Source: DASXHD01 sp036488725 (lineage in GTDB: Bacteria; Myxococcota_A; Polyangia; Polyangiales; Polyangiaceae). Taken from it: DNA of 64,000 nucleotides. Each line of letters begins with the position of its first letter. Position 1 is the stretch's first letter. The stretch covers positions 1 to 64,000 of the forward strand of contig DASXHD010000128.1 in assembly GCA_036488725.1 (NCBI GenBank), given 5' to 3'. Of this stretch, positions 49,574-58,619 are shown piece after piece. The notes under the pieces are model-generated. The model had not been told where the DNA came from. It saw nothing but the letters and a program-made list of their open reading frames with translations, and ran no database searches. Both the position numbers and the translations under genes were made by a program.

Positions 49574-50497
49574 TTACGGTGCGGGCGTCTTTTGGGGCCC
49601 GAAAACGCGGTGGGCGGCCTCACGGCGGAGCTCGCGGACGGCGCCGGCCACGCCGAGAAGCGGGAGATCGCGGGCCCATCGCGCCCGAATCGCCTCATCG
49701 GCGGCGCCCAGCTCGAGGCGCTGAGCGACCGCCGCGGCCTCGGCCAAGACCCCCGCGAGCGCCACGTGAAGCGCCGGATCGAGCGGATCGTGGGTCGCGA
49801 GCTCGCGGAGCGCCGACAGCGACGCGAGCGAACGCTCGACGATCTCGCGCGGCTCGCCATAGAGACGCGCAACGCGGACGATGTGGCCAAGCGATGCGGC
49901 CGTGACGTGGACGTCTTCGATCGTTCGAAAGGGCTTGAGCAGCCGTTCGTACCCGTCGCCGTCGAGCACTTCCTCCGGCGCGACCCGCACGTCGGCGAAC
50001 GTCACCCGCGCGTGCGGAATTTCGGGCGCGAACGCGAGCGGCTCGCGATCGCGAATGACCACCCCCGCGCGGCCCGCCGGAACGCGCGCGACCACCAGCT
50101 GATTGCGACCCTCCTTTTCGCCGACTGACGCCACGACGAGCAGGGTCTCGGCAACCGAAGCAAGCGTCGCGAACGTCTTTTCTCCCGTCAAAACATGGAA
50201 GTTCGGATCCGAACTTTGTCGGAGACGGGTCGAGATCGCGCGGGGGTGGGGGCCGGCGGACTCGGTGGCGCAGAGGCTGGCGCGGCGGACCTTTGGGTCG
50301 AGGCGGGTGAGGGCGGCGCGGTAGCCTGCGAGGAAGGCGTAGCCGAGGCGGTCGGCGATGAAACCGCCGGCGGCGGCGCGATCGACGGTCGACTGAAAAG
50401 TGGAATCGAGCGGCTCGAGTAGGTCGAAGCACGCGCGTGGCGAATCGATCGGCGACGTCGGCGGAGTCTCCGAAAGGAGATGGCGGAGGATGTCCAC
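49574..50497 (-). CDS. Shortened acyl-CoA dehydrogenase-fold protein
   Basis: A 307-residue protein similar to acyl-CoA dehydrogenases in the middle domain (CATESAGPHPRAISTRL, then FHVLTGEKTFATLASVAETL). It is about 70-80 residues shorter than the family norm: most of the N-terminal helical domain and the C-terminal Glu-containing motif are not visible. It may be non-catalytic or a partner of a full-length enzyme. A palindromic word (50199-50216) lies inside it at a loop. Start is GTG 50497, 5 bases after the upstream stop. Confidence 0.72.
   Translation of the reverse strand: MDILRHLLSETPPTSPIDSPRACFDLLEPLDSTFQSTVDRAAAGGFIADRLGYAFLAGYRAALTRLDPKVRRASLCATESAGPHPRAISTRLRQSSDPNFHVLTGEKTFATLASVAETLLVVASVGEKEGRNQLVVARVPAGRAGVVIRDREPLAFAPEIPHARVTFADVRVAPEEVLDGDGYERLLKPFRTIEDVHVTAASLGHIVRVARLYGEPREIVERSLASLSALRELATHDPLDPALHVALAGVLAEAAAVAQRLELGAADEAIRARWARDLPLLGVAGAVRELRREAAHRVFGPQKTPAP
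50199..50216. repeat. 18-bp palindrome with GTTCGGATCCGAAC core inside a coding sequence
   Basis: The 14-base core (50201-50214) extends to an 18-base perfect palindrome. In the minus-strand reading frame it encodes SSDPNF within the acyl-CoA dehydrogenase-like protein at a loop where family members are usually two or so residues shorter. The reading frame differs from that used in the copy at 38841. Confidence 0.72.
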
Positions 50498-50502
50498 GCG
50501 CG

Positions 50503-52005
50503 CTACTCGCGGCCGACGTCGGGCGCGCCGTTGGCTTTCGCGGCCTCGCAGAGCGGTGAGCTCGGGTCGGCGCATGCCGCGTCGACGTCGAACGGATCTT
50601 GCGCGATGGCTTCGGCGAAGTCGGTCGTTCGCTCGCCTGGGTCCGACGCGAGGCGGCCGCGAATCGCCCACCACGGGGCGTACGCCATGAAGACCTCGGC
50701 CGGCTCCCCGAGTGCGCGCCGCGCGTCGTCGGCGTTGGTCTTTTCGAGCGCGCGCGCCTTGAGATAGCGCACGTTCGGATCCGAGAGCATCGCGCCGGAG
50801 ACGGCGTCGAGCTCGGTCGCGGCGTCATTTTCGTGGCCGCGGCCGATGAGGAGCTCGGCGAGGCGAACTTTTTCGCGCATCGTCACCGCGTCTTTGGTCG
50901 CGGCGAACGTGAGCGCCGCGGGCGGCACCGCGCCGAGCGTCGCGAGATGCGCGCGCCATCTTCCGTCCCAGCCTTTGAGATCGGCGCCGGTCGCCGCGGA
51001 GAGCGCGGCGTCGATTTTCGATCCGGCGCGCAGCGCCGCGAGCAACTGTCGAACGGCTTGATCGCCCGATTGCGCCGCGAGATATCGCACGAAGCTCGTG
51101 ACCTCGGCGAAGGCGACCATCGCTTGGTCGGCGCTCGGGAGCATCGCGATCGATGGGCCGAGCTTGTCGAGCGGCAGATCCAAGTGCTTTTCGATTCCGT
51201 ACGCGACCACGCTCTCGGGCGACGGGCGGTCGTCGAACGGCGACGGGCCGCGCCAGCGGATCTCCTCGCGCTTCGCGAGACCTTCTTGCAGCCAGAGCGG
51301 CGCGCGATCGCCCGACGCGTGCGTAACCGCGAGGTGCGTGAGCTCGTGCGCGAGCGTGTCGCGCCACGCGAAGCCGTGCTGGCTCGCGCGCGGCGAGAGC
51401 AGCGTGACGCGGCCCCACTTCGCGATGCCGACGGTGCCGGTCGTCGTCGCCGATTCGTACGGCAGTCCGGTCATGTCCGAGAGCCCGCGGAGATCGCGGA
51501 CGACGACGACGCGCGTCGGCTTCGGCCAGTCGACGCCGAGATCGCGCGTGAGCGAGTCGCGCGCCTTCACGATCGTGTCGACGAGGAGCGGCATCAGCGC
51601 GCGGTCGGCGACGTCTTCGAAGCGAATCCAAATGTCGTGCGCTTTGTCTTCTTCGAGAACGGTCGCGGCGGTCGTCCTCGCGCAGCCGCGCGCGATGTCA
51701 CCGAGGCCGGCGTCGTAGCGCCCGGCGAATTCGTCTTGGTCGAGCTGCGCGACTTGGGGCTCCGCGAGGATCGCCGCGGCGGCGTCGCAGTCGCCGTCGT
51801 AAAGCGCGAGGCGCGCGCGTTCGAGGCCGATTTCCGGATTGTTCGTGTCGGCTTTCGCGAGCACCGCGCGCGCCGCGTCGAGGTCGAGCCCGATGGTGAG
51901 CTCGCGCGCGCGCTCGGCATCGACCGACGGCCCGACCGCGCCCGCGTCGCGCGCCAGCCCGGCGCACGTCGCCGCCATCGCAAGGAGCAAAGCCATGCGC
52001 TTCAT
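50503..52005 (-). CDS. Exported gluzincin-type metallopeptidase
   Basis: A 500-residue protein with a signal peptide (MKRMALLLAMAATCAGLARD) and the zinc motif HELTH (His220, Glu221, His224) followed by the third ligand candidate Glu241 (WLQEGLA), as in peptidase-MA-like enzymes. TPR-like helices lie on either side (about 30-105 and 400-470). The ATG overlaps the stop of the coiled-coil DUF4175-like gene (ATGA). Likely periplasmic proteolysis of an envelope partner; the substrate is unknown. Confidence 0.82.
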   Translation of the reverse strand: MKRMALLLAMAATCAGLARDAGAVGPSVDAERARELTIGLDLDAARAVLAKADTNNPEIGLERARLALYDGDCDAAAAILAEPQVAQLDQDEFAGRYDAGLGDIARGCARTTAATVLEEDKAHDIWIRFEDVADRALMPLLVDTIVKARDSLTRDLGVDWPKPTRVVVVRDLRGLSDMTGLPYESATTTGTVGIAKWGRVTLLSPRASQHGFAWRDTLAHELTHLAVTHASGDRAPLWLQEGLAKREEIRWRGPSPFDDRPSPESVVAYGIEKHLDLPLDKLGPSIAMLPSADQAMVAFAEVTSFVRYLAAQSGDQAVRQLLAALRAGSKIDAALSAATGADLKGWDGRWRAHLATLGAVPPAALTFAATKDAVTMREKVRLAELLIGRGHENDAATELDAVSGAMLSDPNVRYLKARALEKTNADDARRALGEPAEVFMAYAPWWAIRGRLASDPGERTTDFAEAIAQDPFDVDAACADPSSPLCEAAKANGAPDVGRE

Positions 52006-54914
52006 CGCAAGAGTCCCTCCGCGTAGCGCGTGATCGCGTCTTTGTGTTTGCTCGAAGACGGCTCGCTCAGCCCGTGGAGCACGCGCTTGCGAAACTCCTC
52101 GGGCCCTTTGTGCGCGTCGGCTTTCGGGATGTCGGCTTGCTCGGCCGGGTTCGCCTGGCCGCCGTCGGAGTCGTTCGAGTCTTCCGGCTGATCGCCGATC
52201 GCTTGTTTCGCCTCGTCGAGCTTCTGCTGCGCTTCCTGCTGTTTTCGGCGGCCGACCTCGGCGTCGCCGTGCTGGAGCGAGTCGGCCGCCTGCTGCGCGG
52301 CGTCGCGCGCGTCCTCGAGCGCGTCGACCGCGGGCTGCGGGAGCGCGCCTTTGTCGCTGCTCCGCTGCGCGAGCTTCTTCGCGCGCTCGGCGAGCTTGCT
52401 CTCTTCGCCGCCGATTTTTTCGAGATCGCCGCGCGCGCGCTCGGCCGCGTGCTTTTTCATTTCTTTCAGCTGATCCTCGGCCCACTTCACCTCGGGCTCG
52501 AGCTTCCGCTTCGCGTCGTCGAGCTTCTTCGTCGCGTCGTCGGCGCCCGGGTCGTCCCAGAGCCGATAGCGCTCGCGCGACGCGACGCGCTTGGCCTCGT
52601 CGATGTTCTGGAGCGCTTGCCGCCCGCTCTGCACGGCGTCGTCCATCGAGCCCGTCTCGAGCGAGCGCGCCATTTGCTCGCCGAGCTCGCGCGCGCCCGC
52701 GCCTTTGCTCGACCACGTGTCGCTGCCGCCGCCGACGCTCGGGAGCTCTTTGATCGCGTCGCGCACCGCTTGGGCGTGCGGCTTCGCGTCGTCTTGCAGC
52801 TTCTTCAGCTCGTCGTGCGAGAGACCCTTGCTGAGCGCTTGATCGACTTGGCCGACCGCGCCGGCGTGATCTTGATCGAGCTGCTCGAGATCTTGCACCG
52901 CCTCGTCGAACGCTTTCTCCGCTTCGCTCGGCTCGTCGCCGGAGCCGCTCTGCGAGCCCGGCTCGCCGCCGGATTCGCCGCCCGCGTGACCGCCGCTTCC
53001 GCCGCGCGAGCCGAACGAAGGATCCGGCTCGCGAAGTCGCGCCGCGAGATCGCGCGCGGCGAGCTCGGCGTGCTGCAGGTCCCCGCCGTTTTCGGCGCGG
53101 CCGGTGCGATCGAGCCCGGCCCGAACGGCGCCGGACAAATCGTGGCCGAGCACGCCGAGCCGCGCGAGCTGCTTCGCGCCGCCGCCGAGCACGTGCGTCG
53201 CCGCGCCGGTGCGCGCCTTCGCCTGGCTCAATTCGCGTCGCGCGCGCTCGTCGGCGTAACCGGTCGCGAGATCTTCGGCGACATCGGCGAGCTGCTTGCC
53301 CGCCGCGCGCGCATCTTTTCGTTCGAGCCCGCGCACGACGCCGTCGACGACGAGGACCATCGTCTCGGTCGCTTTGACGACCGCCGGATGCGCGCCGCCG
53401 CGTCGCTCGGCCGCGAGCGCGTCGTCGACTTTGTGCTGCTGCGCGCGGAGGAGCGCCTCGAGACGCGAGCCGATGCGCGTGCCGTGGCGTCCGACGAGCG
53501 CGTCGTCGAGCTTGCGCGCGACGTCTTCGGCGCCATGTTTTTCGTCCGCGGCGAACGTCGGCGATTTTCCGGGCGCGTTCTCCATGCGCCACGCGAGCGC
53601 GTCGACGTACGCATCGCGAAGCGCGCGCAGCGTGTCGAGCCTGTCGGCGTCGGCCTCGCCGATGTCGGGCGGAAGCAGCGTGATCGACTCGCTCACGCCC
53701 CACTTGGGCCCCGTGATGGGATCGTTGTCCTTGGCCTCGACGCGCACGAGCACCGGCGCGTGGCTGTGCGTGATGAAGCTGTCGCGCGGTCGCAGCACCG
53801 AGCCGCCGCGGTCGGAGCGCGTCTCGCCATCGAGCCGCGCGAGCACGCGACGCTCTTCGCGCGTACCCGACGTGAGCACGAGCTGCACCTCGCGAAGCCC
53901 GTGATCGTCGGTCGCTTCGTAGCGAATCGGAATTTCGCCCTGCCCCTCCGGCGAGCTCAGCGCGACGGTGCGCGGCGCGCCTTCGAGCTTCACGACCGGC
54001 GCTTCGTCGGCGATCGACGTGACCTCGGTCGCGTCCGGCTCGCGGATGACGATCGGCCCGAACCGCGCGACGACCCGCAACGATCCACTCTCTCCAACAG
54101 GCCACCTCGCGACGATGTGGCCGGCGCCGTCGTCGACGAACGGCACTTCGTTTTCGCCGTCGGTCACGACGAGGCGGCGCCCGGCATGAATCGCCGTGCC
54201 TCGAAACGTGAGGAGCGTGCCGCGCGGCAAGAGGAGGTGGCCGTACGGCGTCCGAGGCCGCTCGTCTTGGTGCAAGTAATCCGGCGGGCGCGCGACGAGC
54301 TCGAGATCGCCGACGTACGGCAACCCGACCGGCGCGCTGCCGTGCGACGCGAGGAGCACGTCGGCGCCTTCGAGCACCGAAAAAGCGTGCGAGCCGCCGA
54401 GACCGAGCGTGACGACCGCGAGCGCGATCGCGATGACGTTCGCCCGCCGCGCGGCGCGAGCGGCTTCTTCGAGGATGCGATCATGCGGCAGCGCAGCGAG
54501 CTGACGCGCGACGTGGATGCGCGCGAGCACCGGCGAGGTCGACGTGTCCTTCGGCTCGCCGTCTTCGTCGAGGAGCGTGAGCGCGCGAAGGGCTCGAGCG
54601 GCGCGATCCGGATCGGCGCGACCTGCGAGGCGCTCGATGACCGCGCGCGGATCGCGCCACCGACGCCGCTCGCGCAAGACGACCAGCGTGGAGGCCCCCG
54701 CTCCGAGCACGAGGAGCAGCGCCGAGCCGATGCGCGCGCGCGGGGTTCCGACGCGCGCGACGAGCATGGCGACGACGAAGACGAGCGCGAGCATCGCGAC
54801 GAGCGCACGGCGTCGCGGCCGGCGGAGTGTCTCCCGCCAAACGACGACGAGCCCGGCGAGCGCCTCGCCGATGAGTCGCGCGCTCGATTTTTTTTTGCGC
54901 GCGCGCTTCTTCAC
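52002..54914 (-). CDS. DUF4175-like membrane protein with long coiled coils
   Basis: A 970-residue protein with a Lys/Arg-rich N-terminus, two close helices (38-55, 62-80) and a third near 158-180. A periplasmic beta-rich part follows (about 190-420), then long, charged coiled coils with Gly/Ser-rich gaps to the end. The organisation matches DUF4175-type proteins, whose role is unknown. GTG 54914 overlaps the kinase stop and its own stop overlaps the metallopeptidase start. It could be the central scaffold of this operon. Confidence 0.75.
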   Translation of the reverse strand: MKKRARKKKSSARLIGEALAGLVVVWRETLRRPRRRALVAMLALVFVVAMLVARVGTPRARIGSALLLVLGAGASTLVVLRERRRWRDPRAVIERLAGRADPDRAARALRALTLLDEDGEPKDTSTSPVLARIHVARQLAALPHDRILEEAARAARRANVIAIALAVVTLGLGGSHAFSVLEGADVLLASHGSAPVGLPYVGDLELVARPPDYLHQDERPRTPYGHLLLPRGTLLTFRGTAIHAGRRLVVTDGENEVPFVDDGAGHIVARWPVGESGSLRVVARFGPIVIREPDATEVTSIADEAPVVKLEGAPRTVALSSPEGQGEIPIRYEATDDHGLREVQLVLTSGTREERRVLARLDGETRSDRGGSVLRPRDSFITHSHAPVLVRVEAKDNDPITGPKWGVSESITLLPPDIGEADADRLDTLRALRDAYVDALAWRMENAPGKSPTFAADEKHGAEDVARKLDDALVGRHGTRIGSRLEALLRAQQHKVDDALAAERRGGAHPAVVKATETMVLVVDGVVRGLERKDARAAGKQLADVAEDLATGYADERARRELSQAKARTGAATHVLGGGAKQLARLGVLGHDLSGAVRAGLDRTGRAENGGDLQHAELAARDLAARLREPDPSFGSRGGSGGHAGGESGGEPGSQSGSGDEPSEAEKAFDEAVQDLEQLDQDHAGAVGQVDQALSKGLSHDELKKLQDDAKPHAQAVRDAIKELPSVGGGSDTWSSKGAGARELGEQMARSLETGSMDDAVQSGRQALQNIDEAKRVASRERYRLWDDPGADDATKKLDDAKRKLEPEVKWAEDQLKEMKKHAAERARGDLEKIGGEESKLAERAKKLAQRSSDKGALPQPAVDALEDARDAAQQAADSLQHGDAEVGRRKQQEAQQKLDEAKQAIGDQPEDSNDSDGGQANPAEQADIPKADAHKGPEEFRKRVLHGLSEPSSSKHKDAITRYAEGLLR

Positions 54915-56359
54915 GGCCCGAACCCCGGCAGCGAAAAATCTGGCGGCAGCGAGCTCGGGATCGGCGGGAGCGAGCTCGGAAGCGAAAGGATGGTCGACAG
55001 CGAAGGCGGCGCGTTCGGATGCGGTCGCGCGCCCGCGTCCGTTTTCGCGGTCGGATGTTTCGCGGTCGCCGGGGGCGCGGTTTTCACGAGCGGCGGAAGC
55101 GCGCTCGCCGAGTGATCCGCGGTCGCGCTGGACGTCTCGACGACCGCCGCGAGACTCTGCACCGGCGGCGGCGCGCTCGCGTGCGCCGACGGCTCGGCCG
55201 CGCTCGAACGAGGCCCTTGAAGCGCCGCGAGTGCGACGACGGCACCGATGCCGAGCAAAATCGCGAGCGCGATGATCGGCACGAGGCTCGTCGACCTCGG
55301 CGGCGGCGGCGGATCCGACTGACCGGTGAAGACCTCGGGCGCCGGTCGCGGCGGCTCGAACGGGAGCGGCTCTTCGTAGCGTGAGCGCGCCGGGCTCGGC
55401 GCGTCGACCGGCGTGCCGCGGAGCGTTCCGGTCGCGACCGACGGCGCGCGCTCTTGCGGCGGCGCCGGCCGACGTCCCGCCGCGAGCGGAAGCGGAAGGG
55501 TTCCGCCCGCGTCGTGCCCGACGAGCGTCTCGAGCGCGAGCCGCATCTCGGCGGCCGACTGAAATCTGAGCTCGGGCCGCGCGGCCATCGCGCGATGCAC
55601 GAGCCCCGCGAGCGGCGGCGGCACGCTCGGCAGCGCGTGCACGAGCGGCTTCACGTCACCGCGCTCGACGCGAATCGCGATGACGCGCGGATCGTCGCCG
55701 GTCACCGGCCTCATGCCCGACAGCATTTCGTAGAGCATCACGCCGACCGCATAGAGATCGCTCCGCGCGTCGGCCTTGTCCGCCGAGAACGCTTGCTCGG
55801 GCGCCATGTACTCGGCCGTGCCCATCGTCACGCCCGCCATCGTCAAATTCGCCGAGCCCTCGCGACGCGCCTTCGCGATGCCGAAGTCGATGAGCTTCAC
55901 GACGGTCTTCTGCGTGCCGTGCGTGACGAAGACGTTCTCCGGTTTGAGATCGCGATGCACCACGCCGAGATCGTGCGCGACCTCGAGCGCCGCGAGGATC
56001 TGCAGCATGAACGCGCACGCGACGCCGACCGAGAGCTTGCGCTCGCGCTCGAGCAGCGCGAGGAGCGTCTCGCCCTCGAGCAGCTCCATCACCATGTACG
56101 CGTCGCCTTGCGGCGTGCGATCGACGTCCATCGTCTGCGCGACGTGCGCGCTGCGAATCTGCGCCGACACGCGCGCCTCCTGCAGGAAGCGATCGACGAT
56201 GCCCGGCTTCGACGTCAGCTCGGCGTGCAGCACTTTGATCGCGACGCGCGTGCCGAGCCGTTCGTGCGTCGCTTCGTAGACCGCGCCCATCCCGCCGTCC
56301 CCGAGCAAACGCGCGAGCCGGTATTTGCCGTGCAGCACGTAGCCGATGGGCAAAGCCAC
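54911..56359 (-). CDS. Transmembrane Ser/Thr protein kinase
   Basis: A 482-residue Hanks-type kinase. The catalytic domain (13-270) has GDGGMG (20-25), Lys42, HRD (135-137), DFG (158-160) and APEQ. A Pro-rich linker, one membrane helix near 358-380 (LVPIIALAILLGIGAVVALA) and a Pro/Ser-rich periplasmic tail follow. Start is GTG 56359, placed to give the usual short N-terminus; upstream sequence shadows the previous gene. The stop overlaps the DUF4175-like gene start (GTGA), suggesting that gene's product is a substrate or partner. Confidence 0.9.
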   Translation of the reverse strand: MALPIGYVLHGKYRLARLLGDGGMGAVYEATHERLGTRVAIKVLHAELTSKPGIVDRFLQEARVSAQIRSAHVAQTMDVDRTPQGDAYMVMELLEGETLLALLERERKLSVGVACAFMLQILAALEVAHDLGVVHRDLKPENVFVTHGTQKTVVKLIDFGIAKARREGSANLTMAGVTMGTAEYMAPEQAFSADKADARSDLYAVGVMLYEMLSGMRPVTGDDPRVIAIRVERGDVKPLVHALPSVPPPLAGLVHRAMAARPELRFQSAAEMRLALETLVGHDAGGTLPLPLAAGRRPAPPQERAPSVATGTLRGTPVDAPSPARSRYEEPLPFEPPRPAPEVFTGQSDPPPPPRSTSLVPIIALAILLGIGAVVALAALQGPRSSAAEPSAHASAPPPVQSLAAVVETSSATADHSASALPPLVKTAPPATAKHPTAKTDAGARPHPNAPPSLSTILSLPSSLPPIPSSLPPDFSLPGFGP

Positions 56360-56379
56360 GACTTGATTGGTAGCACGCG

Positions 56380-57504
56380 TCAAGCCGCGTGGAGCGACGG
56401 GCGGCGCGAGGGCGGAAGAACGTCGTTTCGCGGGCCGCGCAGGATGGCCGACGCCGTCTCGGGGTCCTCGATTTCGGCGAAGACCGGCAGGAGCGTGTCG
56501 CCCTCTCCGCGCTCGCCGAACGCGCCGCTCGCCGCGAGCGCTCGAGCTTGCGGCCCGTCGAGAACGAGAAACACGTCCGCCCGCGCGGACGCCCGCGGCG
56601 CCTCGATGACATACGCGATGCGCGAACGGTCGAGGTGGAGCTCGTCCTGTCCGCGCCGAATGAGGACGCGCCGATCGGTGATGAAATAGCGGGTGCGGCG
56701 CGTCAGCTGAAACGGCCGGAGGAGCGCCCAGTGCGCGACGGCGACCGCGCAGACGACGACGAGCAGGGTCGCGATCGCGACGCCCGCGACGAGCATCGTC
56801 GAGACGGCCGCGCCGAGGGCGTGCAAACCGAGCACGCGACGAAGCGACGGGATCGCCCGCGTGAGCATCATCGCCGACGCGCCAAAGAGCGCCGCGGCCA
56901 CGCACGCGGTCATCACGCGACGAAACGACCACGCCGCACGCGCCGGCATCGCCGACCAAAGCACGCGCTCGCCCTCGTCGAGACGCTGCGCGAGCGGACG
57001 GTCGCCGTCGCCGAGCGGAAGCGGCGGCGCCACGCCGCGAACGACCGCCCACAAACGATCCGGCGCGTCGACGCCTTGGAGCGAGAGCGTGAGCGTTCGC
57101 CGAAGCGCACCGGTCGGCACCGCGCGCACGAGCACGAGATCGCCGACGTTCGGCGCGATCCAATGAATGCGCGCGTAGCTGATCGCGTCGCGATCGATCG
57201 TTCGTCGAATCGGACCGCGTCGACAAATCACGTGCTTGTCGGTGACGATGTATTCGAGCCGCGATTGCCAAAGAAGCGGCAGCCGCCACGCCGACACGCC
57301 GACGAACGCAGACCATCCGGCGAACGCGACCATCCCGCCGACGTGCGCGCCGAGCGCGAGCGACGCGACCGCCGCGAAGAGCAGCGTGACCACCGACACC
57401 GCGCCGGCCGTCGCCGCGACCGCGCGATAACCCGGCGGCGTTCGGAGAACGGCGGGCTTGCCCGTCCAGACGATGCTCTCGTTGAAAAGCGAATCGCGAG
57501 CCAT
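56380..57504 (-). CDS. Membrane protein with two PH-like domains
   Basis: A 374-residue protein with two copies of a helix-pair plus bacterial PH-like (DUF304/bPH2) unit. The first has LEYIVTDKHVICRRGPIRR, the second RRTRYFITDRRVLIRRGQDE. Each follows paired membrane helices (about 27-70 and 195-245). ATG 57504 has a clear Shine-Dalgarno (AAGGAG) about 6 bases upstream. The stop is 20 bases before the kinase start. Such proteins may stabilise or sense the membrane; the role is unknown. Confidence 0.78.
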   Translation of the reverse strand: MARDSLFNESIVWTGKPAVLRTPPGYRAVAATAGAVSVVTLLFAAVASLALGAHVGGMVAFAGWSAFVGVSAWRLPLLWQSRLEYIVTDKHVICRRGPIRRTIDRDAISYARIHWIAPNVGDLVLVRAVPTGALRRTLTLSLQGVDAPDRLWAVVRGVAPPLPLGDGDRPLAQRLDEGERVLWSAMPARAAWSFRRVMTACVAAALFGASAMMLTRAIPSLRRVLGLHALGAAVSTMLVAGVAIATLLVVVCAVAVAHWALLRPFQLTRRTRYFITDRRVLIRRGQDELHLDRSRIAYVIEAPRASARADVFLVLDGPQARALAASGAFGERGEGDTLLPVFAEIEDPETASAILRGPRNDVLPPSRRPSLHAA

Positions 57505-57602
57505 CGTTCTCCTTTCAAGGTGCGACCGGTCGCGCCGCGTGTCCAGCATCACGGGCGCACACCACACAGACGCACGAGGTGCGCGAAAGATTTGAGCCTA
57601 TT

Positions 57603-58571
57603 TCAGGCTGGGAGCGCGAAAGGGGCGTTTCGAGACGTGCGCCCGCGTCGCCGTGCGTTTTGCACGAGCGCGTCGCAAAGCGCGGAAACCGAGAGGCCCG
57701 CGACCGCCGCGGCTTCGGGATAGAGGCTCGTCGCGGTCATTCCGGGGAGCGTGTTCACTTCGAGGAGCACGACCTCGCTGTCGCTCACGATGAAATCGGC
57801 GCGCGAAAGATCGCGACAACCGAGCGCGACGTGCGCCGCGAGCGCGACCTCGTGCACGCGCCGCGTGAGCGCGTCGCCGAGCGGCGCCGGACACGCGTGC
57901 TTGCTTCGGCCCGGCGCGTAGCGCGCCTCGTAAGTGTAGAATGCATCCATCGGCGAAGCGATTTCGGTCGCCGCGAGGACGCGCGGCGCGTCCACGTCGA
58001 GCACCGAGCAGGTCACTTCCCTGCCCTTCACGAACGACTCGACGATCGCGGTCGCGTCGAGCTGCCACGCCGATTCGATCGCACGCGCGACGTCTTCGTC
58101 ACTCGCCACGGATTCGAGACGCGCGACGCCGATCGCCGAGCCGCTCGACGCGGGCTTCACGACGACGGCGGCTCCCGCGATTTGGCGCGCACGTCGCGCC
58201 GCCGCGAGCGCATCGCCCGAGCGCTCGAGCGCGCAGCCACGCGCGACCGGACATCCCGCGGCCGCGAGCACGACGCGCGCGACCGCTTTGTTCATCGCGA
58301 CCGCGCTCGCGAGGACGCCCGAGCCGACGTACGCGAGCTCGAGCACCTCGAGCAAACCCTGGAGCGATCCGTCCTCGCCGACCGCGCCGTGCACGACCGG
58401 AAAGACGACGTCGAACGCGCCCGCGCGCAGCGTCTCGGCGAGCGCCGCGTCGAGCTCGATGCGCACCGCGCGATGACCCGCCTCTTCGAGCGCCGCGGCC
58501 ACGCCCACCGCCGACGCGCGCGACACCTCCGCCTCGGATGACGGCCCGCCTTGAATCACCGCGACGTTCAT
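57603..58571 (-). CDS. ddl: D-alanine--D-alanine ligase
   Basis: Ddl joins two D-Ala for peptidoglycan, using ATP in the cytosol. The 322-residue ATP-grasp enzyme has GGPSSEAEVS (8-17), VVHGAVGEDG, VVKPASSGSAIGV (ATP-binding loop), LSRADFIV and EVNTLPGMT. All active-site segments are present. It is first in the minus-strand run but separated by 98 bases from the PH-like gene, so it may have its own transcript. No mur genes are adjacent. Confidence 0.95.
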   Translation of the reverse strand: MNVAVIQGGPSSEAEVSRASAVGVAAALEEAGHRAVRIELDAALAETLRAGAFDVVFPVVHGAVGEDGSLQGLLEVLELAYVGSGVLASAVAMNKAVARVVLAAAGCPVARGCALERSGDALAAARRARQIAGAAVVVKPASSGSAIGVARLESVASDEDVARAIESAWQLDATAIVESFVKGREVTCSVLDVDAPRVLAATEIASPMDAFYTYEARYAPGRSKHACPAPLGDALTRRVHEVALAAHVALGCRDLSRADFIVSDSEVVLLEVNTLPGMTATSLYPEAAAVAGLSVSALCDALVQNARRRGRTSRNAPFALPA

Positions 58572-58619
58572 TTTCGTCGTGTACCACAGGCACGAAGTTC
58601 GCTACGCCAAACGCGCCGC

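Noticed and set aside
52044..55115. Open plus-strand frame of about 1023 codons across the DUF4175-like gene
   Set aside because: Antisense to a coupled gene with clear membrane helices; composition is Arg/Ala/Val-rich with no domain.
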